From positions 413,476 through 477,475 of the forward strand of contig RDEW01000013.1 of the NCBI GenBank assembly GCA_011109175.1: a stretch of DNA of 64,000 nt, given 5' to 3'. The notes under the pieces are model-generated. The model was not told where the DNA came from. It worked only from the letters and a program-made list of their open reading frames with translations, and searched no databases. This DNA is from Dicyema japonicum. Taxonomy: Eukaryota > Dicyemida > Rhombozoa > Dicyemidae. How positions within the stretch are numbered: the stretch's first letter is position 1; every line of letters begins with the position of its first letter. Below, in pieces: positions 11,588-22,789 of the stretch. Made by a program: the position numbers and the translations under genes.

Positions 11588-14275
11588 GTTTTTTTTAAGA
11601 AATTAAATAAATGTAAAGAAAAGAGAGTAAATGGTCATATAGCGGCTGACCTGACTGCGTGGTTATTCCTTCTCTGGATGGCGAGCGAAATTTTTCTCAC
11701 TCTTCTTGCAGGAAAGAGGGTGTAAGCCAAAACAGTCGATCCCATCGTCACGGATGTGGAACACAAACTTTAATCCCAGTCGTAATGAGATCCCAATACG
11801 GACGTATTCATCATCCAGGAAAGTACCCAAAACTCCATTGGGAACGGCGTTGATCCAGGCATCGCGCTCGGAATAAGTCTTCGACAACAAACAGGCACGG
11901 CGATGTTGGCTAGATGACACTAGCAAATCTTTGAAAGAATTCCAGCATATAGCATCGTCCAGGCCCCGCTGAGAGAATGAGGATGTCAGGGACAGCTGAT
12001 AAGCACAGTTCCAGACTTCACGAGCATGACCGGCGTCCTTGTCAATAGAGAATTCATGGAGGGAGTGTATAATTCTCTTGACAAGGATGTTGCAGGCTAT
12101 TATCGACGATAGATATGCAGAGAGAGAAAGGTCTACTGGGTTGCGAATTCCAAGCCCTCCGAGTTTCACTGGCAGCGTGGCTTTCTTCCATGAGTAATTC
12201 TCGAACTGGAAGTTGAAGATACGCTCCGCTGGTGTACGGAAGATCTCATTAATCTGTGCGAGTTGGTCACACTGGGTTAAACAAGGAGCAGTCCTCAGGA
12301 CATATGCAAGCCTCTGTACGTTGAGACTGTTTTTCAGAAAGAATAATGACGTATGCATGTCAAGTAGACACAAACAGGTCTAGAGTATCTCGAGTAACAT
12401 TCGTTTTTCACGCATAGCTCCTCCCATTGCATTTATGGTGATTGGGGATCCGAAGAATATAAGGCCTTCATCGAATGTGGAAATACTAAAAGAAAAAAAG
12501 AAGTGAAGATAATTCCTTGGTTGTGCGATTAGTTAAAATTAACTGTTCTTTACTTAATAAAGTGTGTGCCTATGCGGAGCTATAAATATTATGGCTCTCG
12601 TGAAAAGGCTATTATTATTATTTATTAGTGTAATTTAATTTCAGTCCAGCTTCCGACAGTGCTTGAATTATCACTTCCAAATCCCGGATAACAGCATCTG
12701 TGGGTCCTCCGAGGACAGCATCATCCAGGTACCTTAGGTTGAAGGGCGAGCGCGGAAGTTTGGTGATTTTCTCTATTGCAAGACAAAACAATAGACAAAA
12801 CAAGGGGATCTCCCTGTCGCACTCCAGAATTTGAATGGATTAGGTAGTCCTAGAAAAGTAATGATGGAGGTAGACTGTATGAGTGATCAGTGATCACAAA
12901 TTCGAAATTATCAGGGCATCTCTCAACACACGCCTATAGGATATTGTCCCTCCTTAGACTATTGAAGGCGTTCTTGATGTCCAGTTTGACCAGGACATGT
13001 CCCCGGGAATCTTCTATACTGCGGTTTAGGAATGTCCTCACTGAATGGACAGCAGCCTTGCATTCCAAGCCAATACCGACGCCTAATTGAAGGGGTTCAA
13101 GAATTTTGTGACGAGTGGAATAGAATGTCTGAGGCATTTTTAGCAGCCAGTCTTCTAAAGACAAACCCAACCGCAACCGGTCGTACTCCGTCGCCCTTCT
13201 TATCGAAGGTTATCAAATTAGCGGAAAACAAGACATGGCGGATAACTTCCGGAAGAACTCCAGACAGGATCCGGTTCATAAGTGAAGTAATTGAATTCGT
13301 AAGACGAACTCCCTGGTCTCCACGGACAAAGAGGTTTGATCTTTCAAATAGCCAGGTCTCATTCCGTCGAGCCCGTCACGGCTACTAGGAACAAAATTCC
13401 GTATTGTAAGGAGAACTTTATCGTTTGATGCAATCAGGGCACTCACTCCGGATGGAGGAGCGACTGGGCGTAGGTTTTGGGGTGGCAGAGGATGCTTGTT
13501 CAGTAAAATATTGTAGCCGTCGGGAGTCGGAGTTTGCGGTTCACTTGAAGAAAGTGCCCTGATGGCAGCGCGGATGCTACTTTTTATTAACTTCGACCTA
13601 GCAGTTCTTTTGAGACGCAGCACTTCGACTTCCTCGTTCTGACCACGTGTCTCCCTCGTACGGTTAGAAGCCTTGGGATAACTGGGGATGTGCATACCTT
13701 CCAAAAAATGAAGGTTGGTTTTCATGGTGGTAGCGAGAGACTCCTTTCCGTGACCATCTCTATCAAATCCCAGTGCAGAAGGCGCAAAACTGAATAAGCG
13801 CATCCAATCATGTACTGCGTTAGTCCGGAGGGCATCTTCGATCGTTTTGGAAAGGGCCTCCACAGCGACAAGTCGTACGGTTTTGGAATCCTCACAAGGA
13901 TAGTCCGTGAAGAACGCAATTCAGAGATGAGGCGTAAGAACGTTTGAAAGTCCGTGGTTGATGGGTAATCAACGGGAGAGTTAACTTGGCACGGGCATGG
14001 GGAACCTCCCAGCATAGGGCGAGGCATGACTGGCAGTGCCATCCTCCAAGCACGCTCGCTGCGGCTTGGGATAGCTTGATACACCCGAGATGAAAGAAAT
14101 CTTCACAAGCAGAGCAGGAGATCCCACGCTTCCGAGTTCTGACAAGCCAACAGGACGAACACATCTCAGTTGACTTGGCTGGTACCTTTTCATCGAAGTG
14201 GGAACATTCTTTTTAGGTGCTTTTCTCACAACAGGCATAATCACAACAAACGACCGTCCACAACAAGCACGTACA
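11588..14275 (-). mobile_element. LINE family R copy C, nearly full length but decayed
   Basis: Read on the minus strand, the element begins near 14244 and encodes a C4HC3 PHD-like zinc finger (CSSCW, CSAC, FFHLGC, WHCQSC at 14164-14020). An RT follows, with KLDIKNAFNSLRR (about 12960), a weak GVRQGDP motif B (about 12810) and YLDDAVLGG (about 12720). The RT thumb and the start of the Cys/His nuclease region reach 11663. The catalytic YLDD is kept. Multiple frame breaks, a SINE at 12482-12628 and loss of about 40 codons beside it make the copy inactive. Its 3' tail (11636-11690) matches, in inverted orientation, the tail of the fragment at 22.2-22.3 kb. A T-run at about 11588-11598 probably marks its poly(A). 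Confidence 0.85.
12482..12628 (+). mobile_element. SINE S1, 3' part, inserted in the family R LINE
   Basis: The stretch shares the S1 body (CCTTGGTT, AATTAACTGTTCTTTACTTA, GCGGAGCTATAAATATTATGG, CTCGTGAAAAGGC) and ends in an (ATT)n tail at about 12609-12625. The tRNA-like head is absent, so it is 5'-truncated. It sits in the opposite orientation to the host LINE and interrupts its RT just after the GLKLN residues. Confidence 0.85.
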
Positions 14276-14596
14276 AAGTTTTTTTGATAATAAAATACAT
14301 TTTCAATTAGTTTTAGAAATGGTAAATATATCAGCTACCATTTGTGAAAATGATTAGATGGTTTTCTACTAAAATTATTTTCAATCCAAACAATTTTATA
14401 TTCTTATGTCCGATTAATCATAATAATCCAATAATTTGTTGAATAACTATAATGTAATACAAATAATTGTACCTGTAATACAAGGTTAATTATCTAACAC
14501 ATGTCACAACATAATAATTTGGCATATGTTAGAATAATCTAAAAACAAACAAGCTGACTTCAAAACATTATAAAAATCCAAAAATATAATAATAAA
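14276..14596. other. AT-rich spacer before the lectin gene
   Basis: No coding or RNA signal is recognised. It must contain the promoter of the lectin gene, but no motif stands out in the A/T-rich text. Confidence 0.35.
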
Positions 14597-15526
14597 ATGT
14601 TTAATATTATTGGTAAACTTTATAAATTCAAGTAATTAAATAAAATATTTCAGGGGATGAAATTTGTTATAATGATAAGTGTTATACTCTTGTTACAGAA
14701 AAACTGAATTATTTAGATGCTGAGAACTATTGTAGGATATTGGGGTGCATTGGCTGTCATCTATAATGGAGCATTAAATAAATTTTTAATTGGTAATTTT
14801 CGTTATTTATTGAGACAATTTCTTCCGTCCATACAAGGGATACATTTATATTGGAGTAAACGACAGAGTGAAACCAGGACATTATGTTAACAGCCATAAT
14901 CAGAAACAAGTACAACATTTTAATATAATGTAGAAATATTTCTACTGGGGAGTGGTCAACCTAGTCGCAATAGTGGGAATGAGCATTGTGTTCACTTTTA
15001 TCATACTGGTGGAGAGTGGAACGACAATGATTGCTCTACAAAAATGGCATTTTTATGTGAAACACCAAGTTTTATGTTTATTTCATCTTAAAGGGAATGA
15101 GCATTGCTCGAAGGAATATAAAAAGTGCTACAAATTTTTCAAACAACGGAGAGTGATTACTACGATGCTGAAGATTTTTGTCTAAAGTATGGTGGAGATT
15201 GGCTACAATCAACTCAGAAAAGGAAAATAAATTCATAGGTGATTTTTCAGGAGTTAAACATTTTTATATTGGCGCCAATAATTGATTTATTCAGGAAAAT
15301 TATTATACAATTCAAATAATGAACTTCAAGTAAATTTTAAATTTAATAGAATTATAAAAATTATGACAGTGACTACAAATTTGATAGTTCGAAAAATTGT
15401 GCAGTTTTTAACGAAAATCAAAAATGGAATATGGTGTCATGCAACGATTTTCATCCATTTTTATGCGAAAAGAAATGTTTTTTCATAAATTATTGTAGTG
15501 CCTACACTCGTGTGCAAGATCGATAA
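14597..15526 (+). CDS. C-type lectin-like protein with two CTLDs
   Basis: Two C-type lectin-like domains are encoded in tandem; such domains bind sugars or proteins outside the cell. CTLD1 (about 14660-15060) has CYNDKCY, LDAENYC, the GALAVI helix, YIYIGVND, a QPS in the sugar-specificity position, the calcium motif EWNDNDC and AFLCE. CTLD2 (about 15110-15490) has KCYKFF, DAEDFC, LATINSEKENKFIG, FYIGANN, NCAVFNENQKW and FLCEKKC. Its WND is replaced by WNM, so calcium binding there is doubtful. Introns are about 41, 22, 24, 25 and 20 nt. Five one-base frame breaks are present, all explained by one missing base in a G or T run (near 14738, 14947, 15138, 15188 and 15284). The proposed start gives no signal peptide, so an upstream first exon may be missed. 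Confidence 0.82.
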
Positions 15527-16514
15527 ATACGCAGAATTTAAATTTTAACAATTAAATTACTGGCAAATCACGTACTACCATAATGTTGTTGTTTGATTAT
15601 AATAAATATTAATTATTTTACGATTTAAAATAAATAAAATTCAATGCCCTTACCCTCCTGCCTCATCAGCGGCCACTCTTGTCCTCTCTATCTCTTTGAC
15701 TAATCTCTGGAGTGTTTACTATTGGCTTTTATGTTTCCGTTACATGCCAGTTTTGTTCATTTGAATGTACGGGGATAAATTGTTCGATTTGGGATAATTT
15801 TGTTCCTTAACATTGTACTCATGTCGTCTTTATAGTAATCCTTTTTTTTAGGTTTTAGATCATTTTCTTGAACCATTAATGATTTTATGGATATTTTAAA
15901 TAAGACCAGAAATTTATTTATTTTTGATTTACTCCCGGTCTCTTTGAGTGAAAGAAACCAGTACTAACAAGAACGTCACAGTCAAAAGCTGACGTTCCCG
16001 AAGATCCGACCGGTGTATTTTGTTCCGTACAGAACTGAGAGAAGACATATAATCAACATTATTTGATTAATTTTTAACTGAAATATTTTAAACTTCACCA
16101 TTACTATACACCCCCTCCCAAGTCCAAACACAGAATAATTTTGATGATATCAACAGGAACCATTAACGAACTCGTTTATGTAAAATCAATCCCTTACGTA
16201 AAATCCTATCAGTTATTGATGTTTATATATTTTATACTTGTTAAGCATTTATGGTCATGATTACGACTTTTAGTATTATTTTTTGGATTTTCGTATTAAC
16301 ACAAGTCATCTTAAGTCTATTTCCTATTACAACCACTTAACTGATTTGAATTTTAATTTTGTAAAATCACAATTTGATTATAGAATTCAATTAAATTACA
16401 GTGTCTAATAAATGTTACAAGTCAATTCTAGTTTCATAAAATTATTTATTATTTTTATACTTTTTTGATAAAAGTCTATTTTATGCCATCAAATGCTCAA
16501 CTTTGATATTTATT
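15527..16514. other. AT-rich spacer, no gene recognised
   Basis: Apart from a C/T-rich patch at about 15640-15710 and a LINE-like start phrase near 15745, I see no gene, RNA or repeat that I can name. Confidence 0.35.
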
Positions 16515-16800
16515 AAATTAAATTGAGAAAGCATTCCCTCTAGCGAATCAACCATCTTCTATCCTTTTTGCTGTCAAAGATCCAATAGGACGTAGGAAGG
16601 AAAGTTATTTGGGCTTTATGATCCCCGGAAATGTCATTATAAAATCGTGTCTCGGATCTCACTGAGGTCAATCCTGTCTGAGTTGCAGCAATCTTGAGGT
16701 TTAATAAAGACAAGCAAACAGAAACAACCGGCGTTCCAGATAAGGTATTTTCCATAGAGTCGTACTGTCAAGCTTTTTGTTCATGTTGTCTATTACAGGG
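16515..16800 (-). mobile_element. Short 3' fragment of LINE family R
   Basis: The minus strand encodes GKYLIWNAGC, which corresponds to the GKxLVWDxT block of the family nuclease, and ends with FARGNAFSI just before a stop near 16520, the family's conserved C-terminus. Frame shifts separate the two pieces. Only the last few hundred bases of the element are present, as expected from 5' truncation during reverse transcription. Confidence 0.6.
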
Positions 16801-16899
16801 TACCCAGCGCCCTCGAGCCTACAGCAATTACTTAAATCATCGTACCTTGTACTCCTTTTATTAAATTAAGAGTTTCGCTTTTTGTTAACAATTTGTTAA

Positions 16900-17010
16900 T
16901 AATCCACTTGTTTCACAGGAGAAAAATTCAGATTGTTACTTGGAATATCGACAACGAAGGAACCTCAATATGATGGAGAACATGTGGTGCATTCTCAAAG
17001 CCAAAATTGA
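16900..17010 (+). mobile_element. Tc1/mariner transposase scrap
   Basis: A short open segment reads NLNMMENMWCILKAKIDKS. This matches the region around the last catalytic residue of Tc1/mariner transposases (PDLNPIENxWxxLK). No terminal repeats or other domains are visible nearby. Confidence 0.55.
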
Positions 17011-17735
17011 CAAGTCATAATAACTTTGTGATACTGTTTTATACTAATGAGAACATCTTTTCTTTATACTTAGAGCCAAATCTCGAGCCTTTATTTGCAA
17101 TTGAATATGTATAGGGCGGAAATTGACCTATTCAAAGATAAAATTGTCCTAAAATAGGACATAATTATTTTGATTATTTTTTTAATTTTGTTAGTATTTT
17201 TCATTTCTTTTTAAAGTACACGCTATAAATTGTTTTTTGTGTACTATCTGTTTTCATTGACAGGTTTGTACTTTCTCAATTATTAAAAATATTAGAACTC
17301 AGGAAAAGATAAAGAACGAATTTCTAAAAGCAATTTCTAAAAACTAATACAAATTTACAATAACACCTAAAGGAGATTTACTTTGCAGTAAAGTCATCTA
17401 ACAATACTACACAGATTTACATCTTAATGGGAAAAGACATCAGACAGAATGCTAAAAGTATAGAGATCACTCAACTTTTTCTTACTTATAACTAAGAAAA
17501 CTGGATATCTTTTTTGCTTAAAGTATTTTAAATGCCGATATTTCACTTCACAAATCAGGAAATAGTTATATAAAAAGCTATTTGTTAAATTATCATTTCC
17601 CTTCAATTGCAACACTTCGAAAAACTACAAATAAACTTCATATTATTGAACTACATAAATTTTTTAGACAAACAATTCTATTTAATTTTTTTATAAATTC
17701 AAAAAATTTATTTATAAGCAAAAAAAGGACAAAAC
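17011..17735. other. AT-rich region with one unassigned minus-strand ORF
   Basis: Positions 17615-17424 (minus) are open for 63 codons with a Lys/Tyr/Phe-rich product that I cannot place. Splice-like GT and AG pairs are common in this AT-rich text, so an exon of an unknown gene is possible but unproven. Confidence 0.25.
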
Positions 17736-18065
17736 ATTAGTTAGCTGCCGCCCTCACTGCGTGGCTGTTCCCTCGCAGAAATGCAAGCGAAATTCGCTCT
17801 AACAGCCAGCGGCGTTTGCGGAGATCTCCAGTCATGAACTGATCCGGTTTCCAAGACGTCCGAAAAACTCTAGTGTAGAGGGGAAGTAGGATCCGGAAGA
17901 CTCCATAGCAAGAGGAACAAATTAGACATTTTCGGGAAGGTCGCAGTATTTTTCGAGTTTGGCCTTCTCCGGCTTGACGGCTACAGAGCAGGCCCTTGAA
18001 GCGCATTCGTGAAGATTGTTCGAGGCGACCGTGTCTGTACATGTCACGTCTCAAACAAGTGGTTT
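17736..18065 (-). mobile_element. 3' fragment of LINE family R
   Basis: The minus strand carries the nuclease WDVTCTDT-like block near 18050 and the C-terminal LLERISLAFLRGNSHAVRAAAN at 17800-17740, in different frames. The plus-strand text at 17755-17830 is a close match to the tails of other family copies (11.64, 22.25 and 56.24 kb). It is truncated at the 5' side and coding-dead. Confidence 0.75.
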
Positions 18066-18527
18066 CCCGGCCTCAAAAGGAATTATTTAATTAATTATGA
18101 AAGTAAGATTAACTGGAAAATAATATAAAAATGTAATTGTCGAGACATTTCGTAATTCAGAAACTTTATACATTGTGAAATCACTCAGTATATTCGAATG
18201 TTACAATTCAAACAATTAGAGATGTTTTTGATAAATTCTTATTAAAAATTTAATATTATTCAATTATATGGGATCCTTATATGGTGAAGGCTGGATGAAA
18301 AATGAAAATAATATTATTTCATATTACTTGTTTTATAAAAATTATGACCATTTGCTACAAAATCGTACAATGAACATAATTTCAAAATATCCCGCAGTTA
18401 ACGACTTTATTGAAAAAAATGAAAATTTCCCCTTCGAACTCAATAAACCGAAGAACTATGTTTGATAAGTTTAAATTACTTCCAGATGTAATTAACAAGA
18501 TTGGAGAGTTTCCTAGAAGCGGCATTT
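18066..18527. other. AT-rich spacer with a 65-codon ORF of unknown status
   Basis: The ORF at 18268-18465 (+) starts MGSLYGEGWMKNENN and is rich in Asn, Lys and Tyr. I recognise no family and no upstream exon. It may be a small gene or chance in AT-rich DNA. Confidence 0.25.
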
Positions 18528-18529
18528 TG

Positions 18530-21475
18530 TTATTCCGAATATCTTGTTACAATACATGTTATGTTATCAATTAAGTCGTGTCTGACCCTTGGAGATGTCA
18601 TGAGCCAATTTTCTCCACTCTCTCCGATCCGTCGCAATTTGGAGTAGCCTTGATATAAGCATTCCCGTGACGTCTTCGACCGTGGATTGATTGCATTAAC
18701 CAGTCTGTATTTGGTCCTTAAGCAAATATCTTTGCTTTTCCAAATTCTATTCATTCTCTGAAAGGTGTATCGTCCCATGGTAATTCGCCTCTTGATTTCC
18801 AAGCCTCCGTCACCATTCCGATTAATTAGACATCTCAGAAAGACAACATTATCGCAACTCTCTATTTTCTCATTCTCAATTTTTAGTTCCACTATTCCAT
18901 TATTAGCAGTAGTCATAATTTTGATCTTCTTGATATTTAGCAATAAACCAAAGACGGCGCTCTCTTCTCTGAATCTTAGAATCAACTCCCTAAGGCCATC
19001 CTCTGTTTCAGTCAGTAAGGTTGTATCGTCAGCATAGCGCAATTATTGATGTCCTGCCTCCAATTTTAATCCCTTTGATACAGTATCAATTTAGCATTGA
19101 ATAGATGGAGATAATAAGATCATTTAGGCATAAATATTAAATAGAAGATAATAAGCATCCTTCATACTCCTTTACAAATTTTGAACCAATCGGTATCTCC
19201 ATACACAGTTCTAACAGTAGCTTCTTGATCCTTATAAAGAGATTTGATAAGCAATATCAGATGGGCATCGAATCCAAATTCTTTTAAAACAGACCACAGC
19301 TTGTCATGTATAACGGAATCAAAAGCTTTCGATAGTCAATAAAGCACATGTATGCACTCTTATGTGATTCATGGGCTTTCTCCATAATCGACCGGACATT
19401 TGCTATATGGTCACGTGTGCGTCGTCCCTTCCTGAATCCTGGTTGGATATCTGGTAGAATCATTTCGGCATTTGCCATTAGACGATGTTGTACAGTGCGA
19501 CCCCAAATTGAGGAATTATTTCCCCAGTTTGAGGTTTTCCCTAAAAAAGATGGGTTTCTTTAAATTTGGGTCTTCCTGTTCGATATCCTACCTTAATAAT
19601 ATAACCAAGACGGATAATTACAATTTTATTTTTTAATAAAAAATCTGTTAATTTTAATCGAGGTTTTGTTTTTTCACATCGAACTCATAATATTTGCTTT
19701 GAATCTGTATAGATCAAGGACATTTTCCGGAGTCTCTTGCTTAATAACATTTAGCAGCATTGTGAATGCGCATTTCGCATTGTTCATAACTTGTTGATCA
19801 TCCAAATGTTCCAGAAAGTGTTCGCTGCAGTCCTCTTCATCACTACTATGATCATCCAGAAGCTATCTAAAATCGCATTTTCCACAATATCCGAATCAAT
19901 CAGACTTTCTGCAGTGTCCTCTTTTTCCCGACAGTCATATTACAAAGCCTTTTCAAAGCAATATCGTATTGAAGTTTCTGTAATCTCTGCCCATGCCAAT
20001 TTCGAACATGAAATAGCATCCAATATTGTGATTCCCTTTATTGCTTCATCTATTTGAGCTACAGGATTTTTATCATAGATAATCGTTTTCATCATCCAAT
20101 TATTGGAATGATTCTTAAATGTCTGTATTATCCCTTGCTCACATGGCTGAATTAAGGAAGTTGTGTTTTTTGGAAAAAATATTACGTCGACGTTTGAATA
20201 TTGGGCAGAAACAGCATGACAAGTTGCATTGTCAATGCCGATTACTTTCAGATTCACACCTTTTAATACTCTTGGTGACTTGCACGCCCAATTATAAGCG
20301 GTTTATATTTTCTCCTGTGTAACTTCAACACAAATAAGTGTCATACGTTCTTTTCTTATTTTATGTCCGCTGTGCGACTTCTTTCAACAAAACTCTTTTT
20401 TGAAGCGGCTTTATAAAATAATGTAGTTTCATCACAATTGAAAATGTTTTCTTCAATTGAAAGTCGATCGGAAGTTTTCCGCACCTCCTTTATCAGCTGA
20501 TTGTGATTCGCCATGTAATATTCTGAATTTTATTTTGAATTGCTTCTTAAATCGGTAAAGCCATCCATTGGAAGCAGTGAAATCTTGATTTGAATTTCTA
20601 TATGCAATTTTACGTGCAATTAGGTTGGCCCATTGATTAGGAAACCTTTTGACCTGACATTACAAAAAATCTCGTAAACTTGAGCATTCAATTCGTATCC
20701 AATTGTCCCTTCGGATGTTGAGAAGCCTTGAGCTAGGATTCCTTTTCTTTTTTAGCGGTATGGCATTCCTTTAGAGATGTTAAATCTTTCACAAATCTAT
20801 TTATCGTTATAGAGACCTGACTGTATATCCTTGCAAATTCTGATCTTTTCACTTTGATTTAGTTTTCTAGGCATTCGCTTTCTAAAATTTATATAATAAC
20901 TTTAAAAATTGATAACTACAATTCCTTACCAGATTAATTAGTTGACTAACTAACTTAGCAGGTTAAATAAATTTCAAAATTATTGATAATAAATTTGGTA
21001 AAACAGATCAGAATAAATAAATAATAATAAATCAAAAATTATATAAATACGTAGTTTTTTGTTTGCTATTAATTAATGAATCGTTTATGATAATATAAAA
21101 ATTTTCCCCAGTAGAAGTCTTTAAAAATCATCGTATTGTATATGGATGGCGAAAATATTTCCTCAAAAGCAAGGTTTTCCTAAAAAAGAGGGTTTCCCCG
21201 CTACTTGGTTTTCCCCAATTCTGGTCGCACTGTATTATCTTTAGAAGTATTTTGCTGACGTGGGGAATTAAGGCTATTGTACGATAGTTTGAACAGTCCT
21301 TGCTATCCCCTTTTTTCGGTATTGGAATAAATATAGATTTTTCCACTCACGTGGCCAAATACCAGTTTCCCAAATTTTTGACATAGACTGGTGATAGCTT
21401 TCACCGGTATAGCCTTCAACAATTCGCTTGAGATGTTGTCACAATTTTGAAGACAACATTTGAAGACAATACATA
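18530..21475 (-). mobile_element. RTE-like LINE, split by a pogo/Tigger transposon
   Basis: Outside the insertion, the minus strand reads an RTE/BovB-type reverse transcriptase. Near 21340-21235 it has IPIPKKGDSKDCSNYRTIAL. From 19490 leftwards come QPGFRKGRRTRDHIANV, a motif A region (MCFIDYRK), and MRYADDTTLLTETEDGL with a long post-catalytic stretch (19042-18530). The C-terminal WLMTSPRVRHDL block fits RTE elements. Removing 19493-21232 plus one TA joins KILLKII directly to QHRLMANAEM in frame. The element is damaged near motif A, where a few codons and one frame are lost, so it is not obviously active. Confidence 0.85.
19493..21232 (-). mobile_element. Complete pogo/Tigger-like DNA transposon, 1,740 bp
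   Basis: The ends are inverted repeats starting CAGTGCGACC and ending GGTCGCACTG. Imperfect similarity continues inward for about 60 bp (the TTTTCCxTAAAAAAGA..GGGTTT motif). TA flanks both sides (19491-19492 and 21233-21234). The minus strand encodes a transposase: an N-terminal helix-turn-helix starting MPRKLNQSEKIRICKDI (about 20875), a CENP-B-like GFLINGPT, NCDETTLFYK with the first catalytic Asp (about 20440), and GIDNATCHA with the second (20235). TTSLIQPCEQGII (20150) is typical of Tigger. Stops interrupt the region between the HTH and the DDE core, so the enzyme is probably dead. Confidence 0.92.
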
Positions 21476-21911
21476 GTAAACAATTTTGAAGACGATGAGA
21501 TTATTGTTGCGAATGTGAAGAAATCATTAATGAATGCAAATTTGTTTCATAACTCTTTGTAATTACGAAATATCAATGGCTAAAATCTAATTTGGAAAAA
21601 TTGCAAAACTCACGGTATTCAATCGAAGAAAGTTATGCAGATTTTGAAAAGATCAGTTTTATTTCTTTAAAGGGGGGTATTAAAAATTATGATATCTAAA
21701 AGTTAGTGAGGCTAGGGTTACTTAACTAACTAAGTTATAATTTCTCTAACAATGGATAGTTTTTGTAAATTTTTATATAAATTGTCCTAAAATGATTTCT
21801 TAGATTGGTTATTTTTGAAAATAATTTAAAGATCAGATTTAGAATTTGTGATATTTTGTTTACTGTTAAACGCGAAAAATAAAAAAATAATAAAATTGTC
21901 ATTTTATTAAG

Positions 21912-22325
21912 ATGCCGTACACCTCTCCATGCTCGAACCAGTCGGTATTTGCAGGCGTGACGGGAAACGTCAGATGGGATGACCATCTCCCTTTTGAAGT
22001 CGAGAAACCTCTTGCCTGGGACGTCACTTGCACAGACACGTTTGCTTTTTTCAACCTACTCCAGAGTGACTTTGGGGCCTGTTCTGCGGCTGAGAAGGCG
22101 GATAGGTTGAAACTGGCAAAGTACACGGTCCTACCCAATGATTTTTGTTCGTTCCAATCGCCGTTGAGACACCTGGTTCCCTTGCGCTTGCGATGCTGGA
22201 ATTCTTGAGTCGTCCCCGTGAGCGCTGCTGGTTATTTTAGCGAATCTCGCTCGCCATCCTGAGAAGGAATAGCCACGCAGTCAGGCCGCTATATGACCAT
22301 TTGCTCACTTTTTTTCCTTAATAAA
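21912..22325 (+). mobile_element. 3' fragment of LINE family R
   Basis: The plus strand reads LPFEVEKPLAWDVTCTDTF, the nuclease core block, then SAAEKADRLKLAKY, as in the copy at 33.3-33.5 kb. The tail at 22235-22310 is the inverted counterpart of 11636-11690. No poly(A) is evident beyond an AT-rich run. The 5' part of the element is missing. Confidence 0.8.
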
Positions 22326-22789
22326 TTATTTATTAAAAAAGATGTCCTAATTTTTTTAACCAAAGGGGACTTTAATGTGGCCAAAAAGTAACAGTTAACA
22401 ATTGCTGGCTACTCTGTCCTTATTTTTTATTGAAAAAAATTAATAAAATTCTAAAAATGTCCTAATTGTACTATTTTGTTTTTAGCTTTCGATTAGCTTT
22501 TGAAAAGCTAAATTCTAAAAAATATTGACGAATTAATAATTCCGACGAGCATGATTTACACACTACTTGCAGTTCACATCCTGAACAACATGGCTCTCCC
22601 AAAACATTTCTATCACAACATGACTCTCGATGCATACTAAACGGTAACTATAAGTCTTCCGGCAGACCACAATTTAGTCCATCCAGAAACTATCAGTGGT
22701 AGAGAAGTTTCGCTTCCGTCAATAACTGGCGGAATACGTCACAAAAGCTTGTTGATACCAATGATGGCTCTAGTTTATATCTAGTCATG
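22326..22789. other. Repeat-derived spacer
   Basis: The first 220 bases are AT-rich. Positions 22560-22750 (+) carry a phrase with SSGRPQFSPSRN and a following Trp-rich block that resembles the C-terminus of LINE family D (RGRPRTTLP), so a small inverted family D scrap is likely. Confidence 0.35.
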
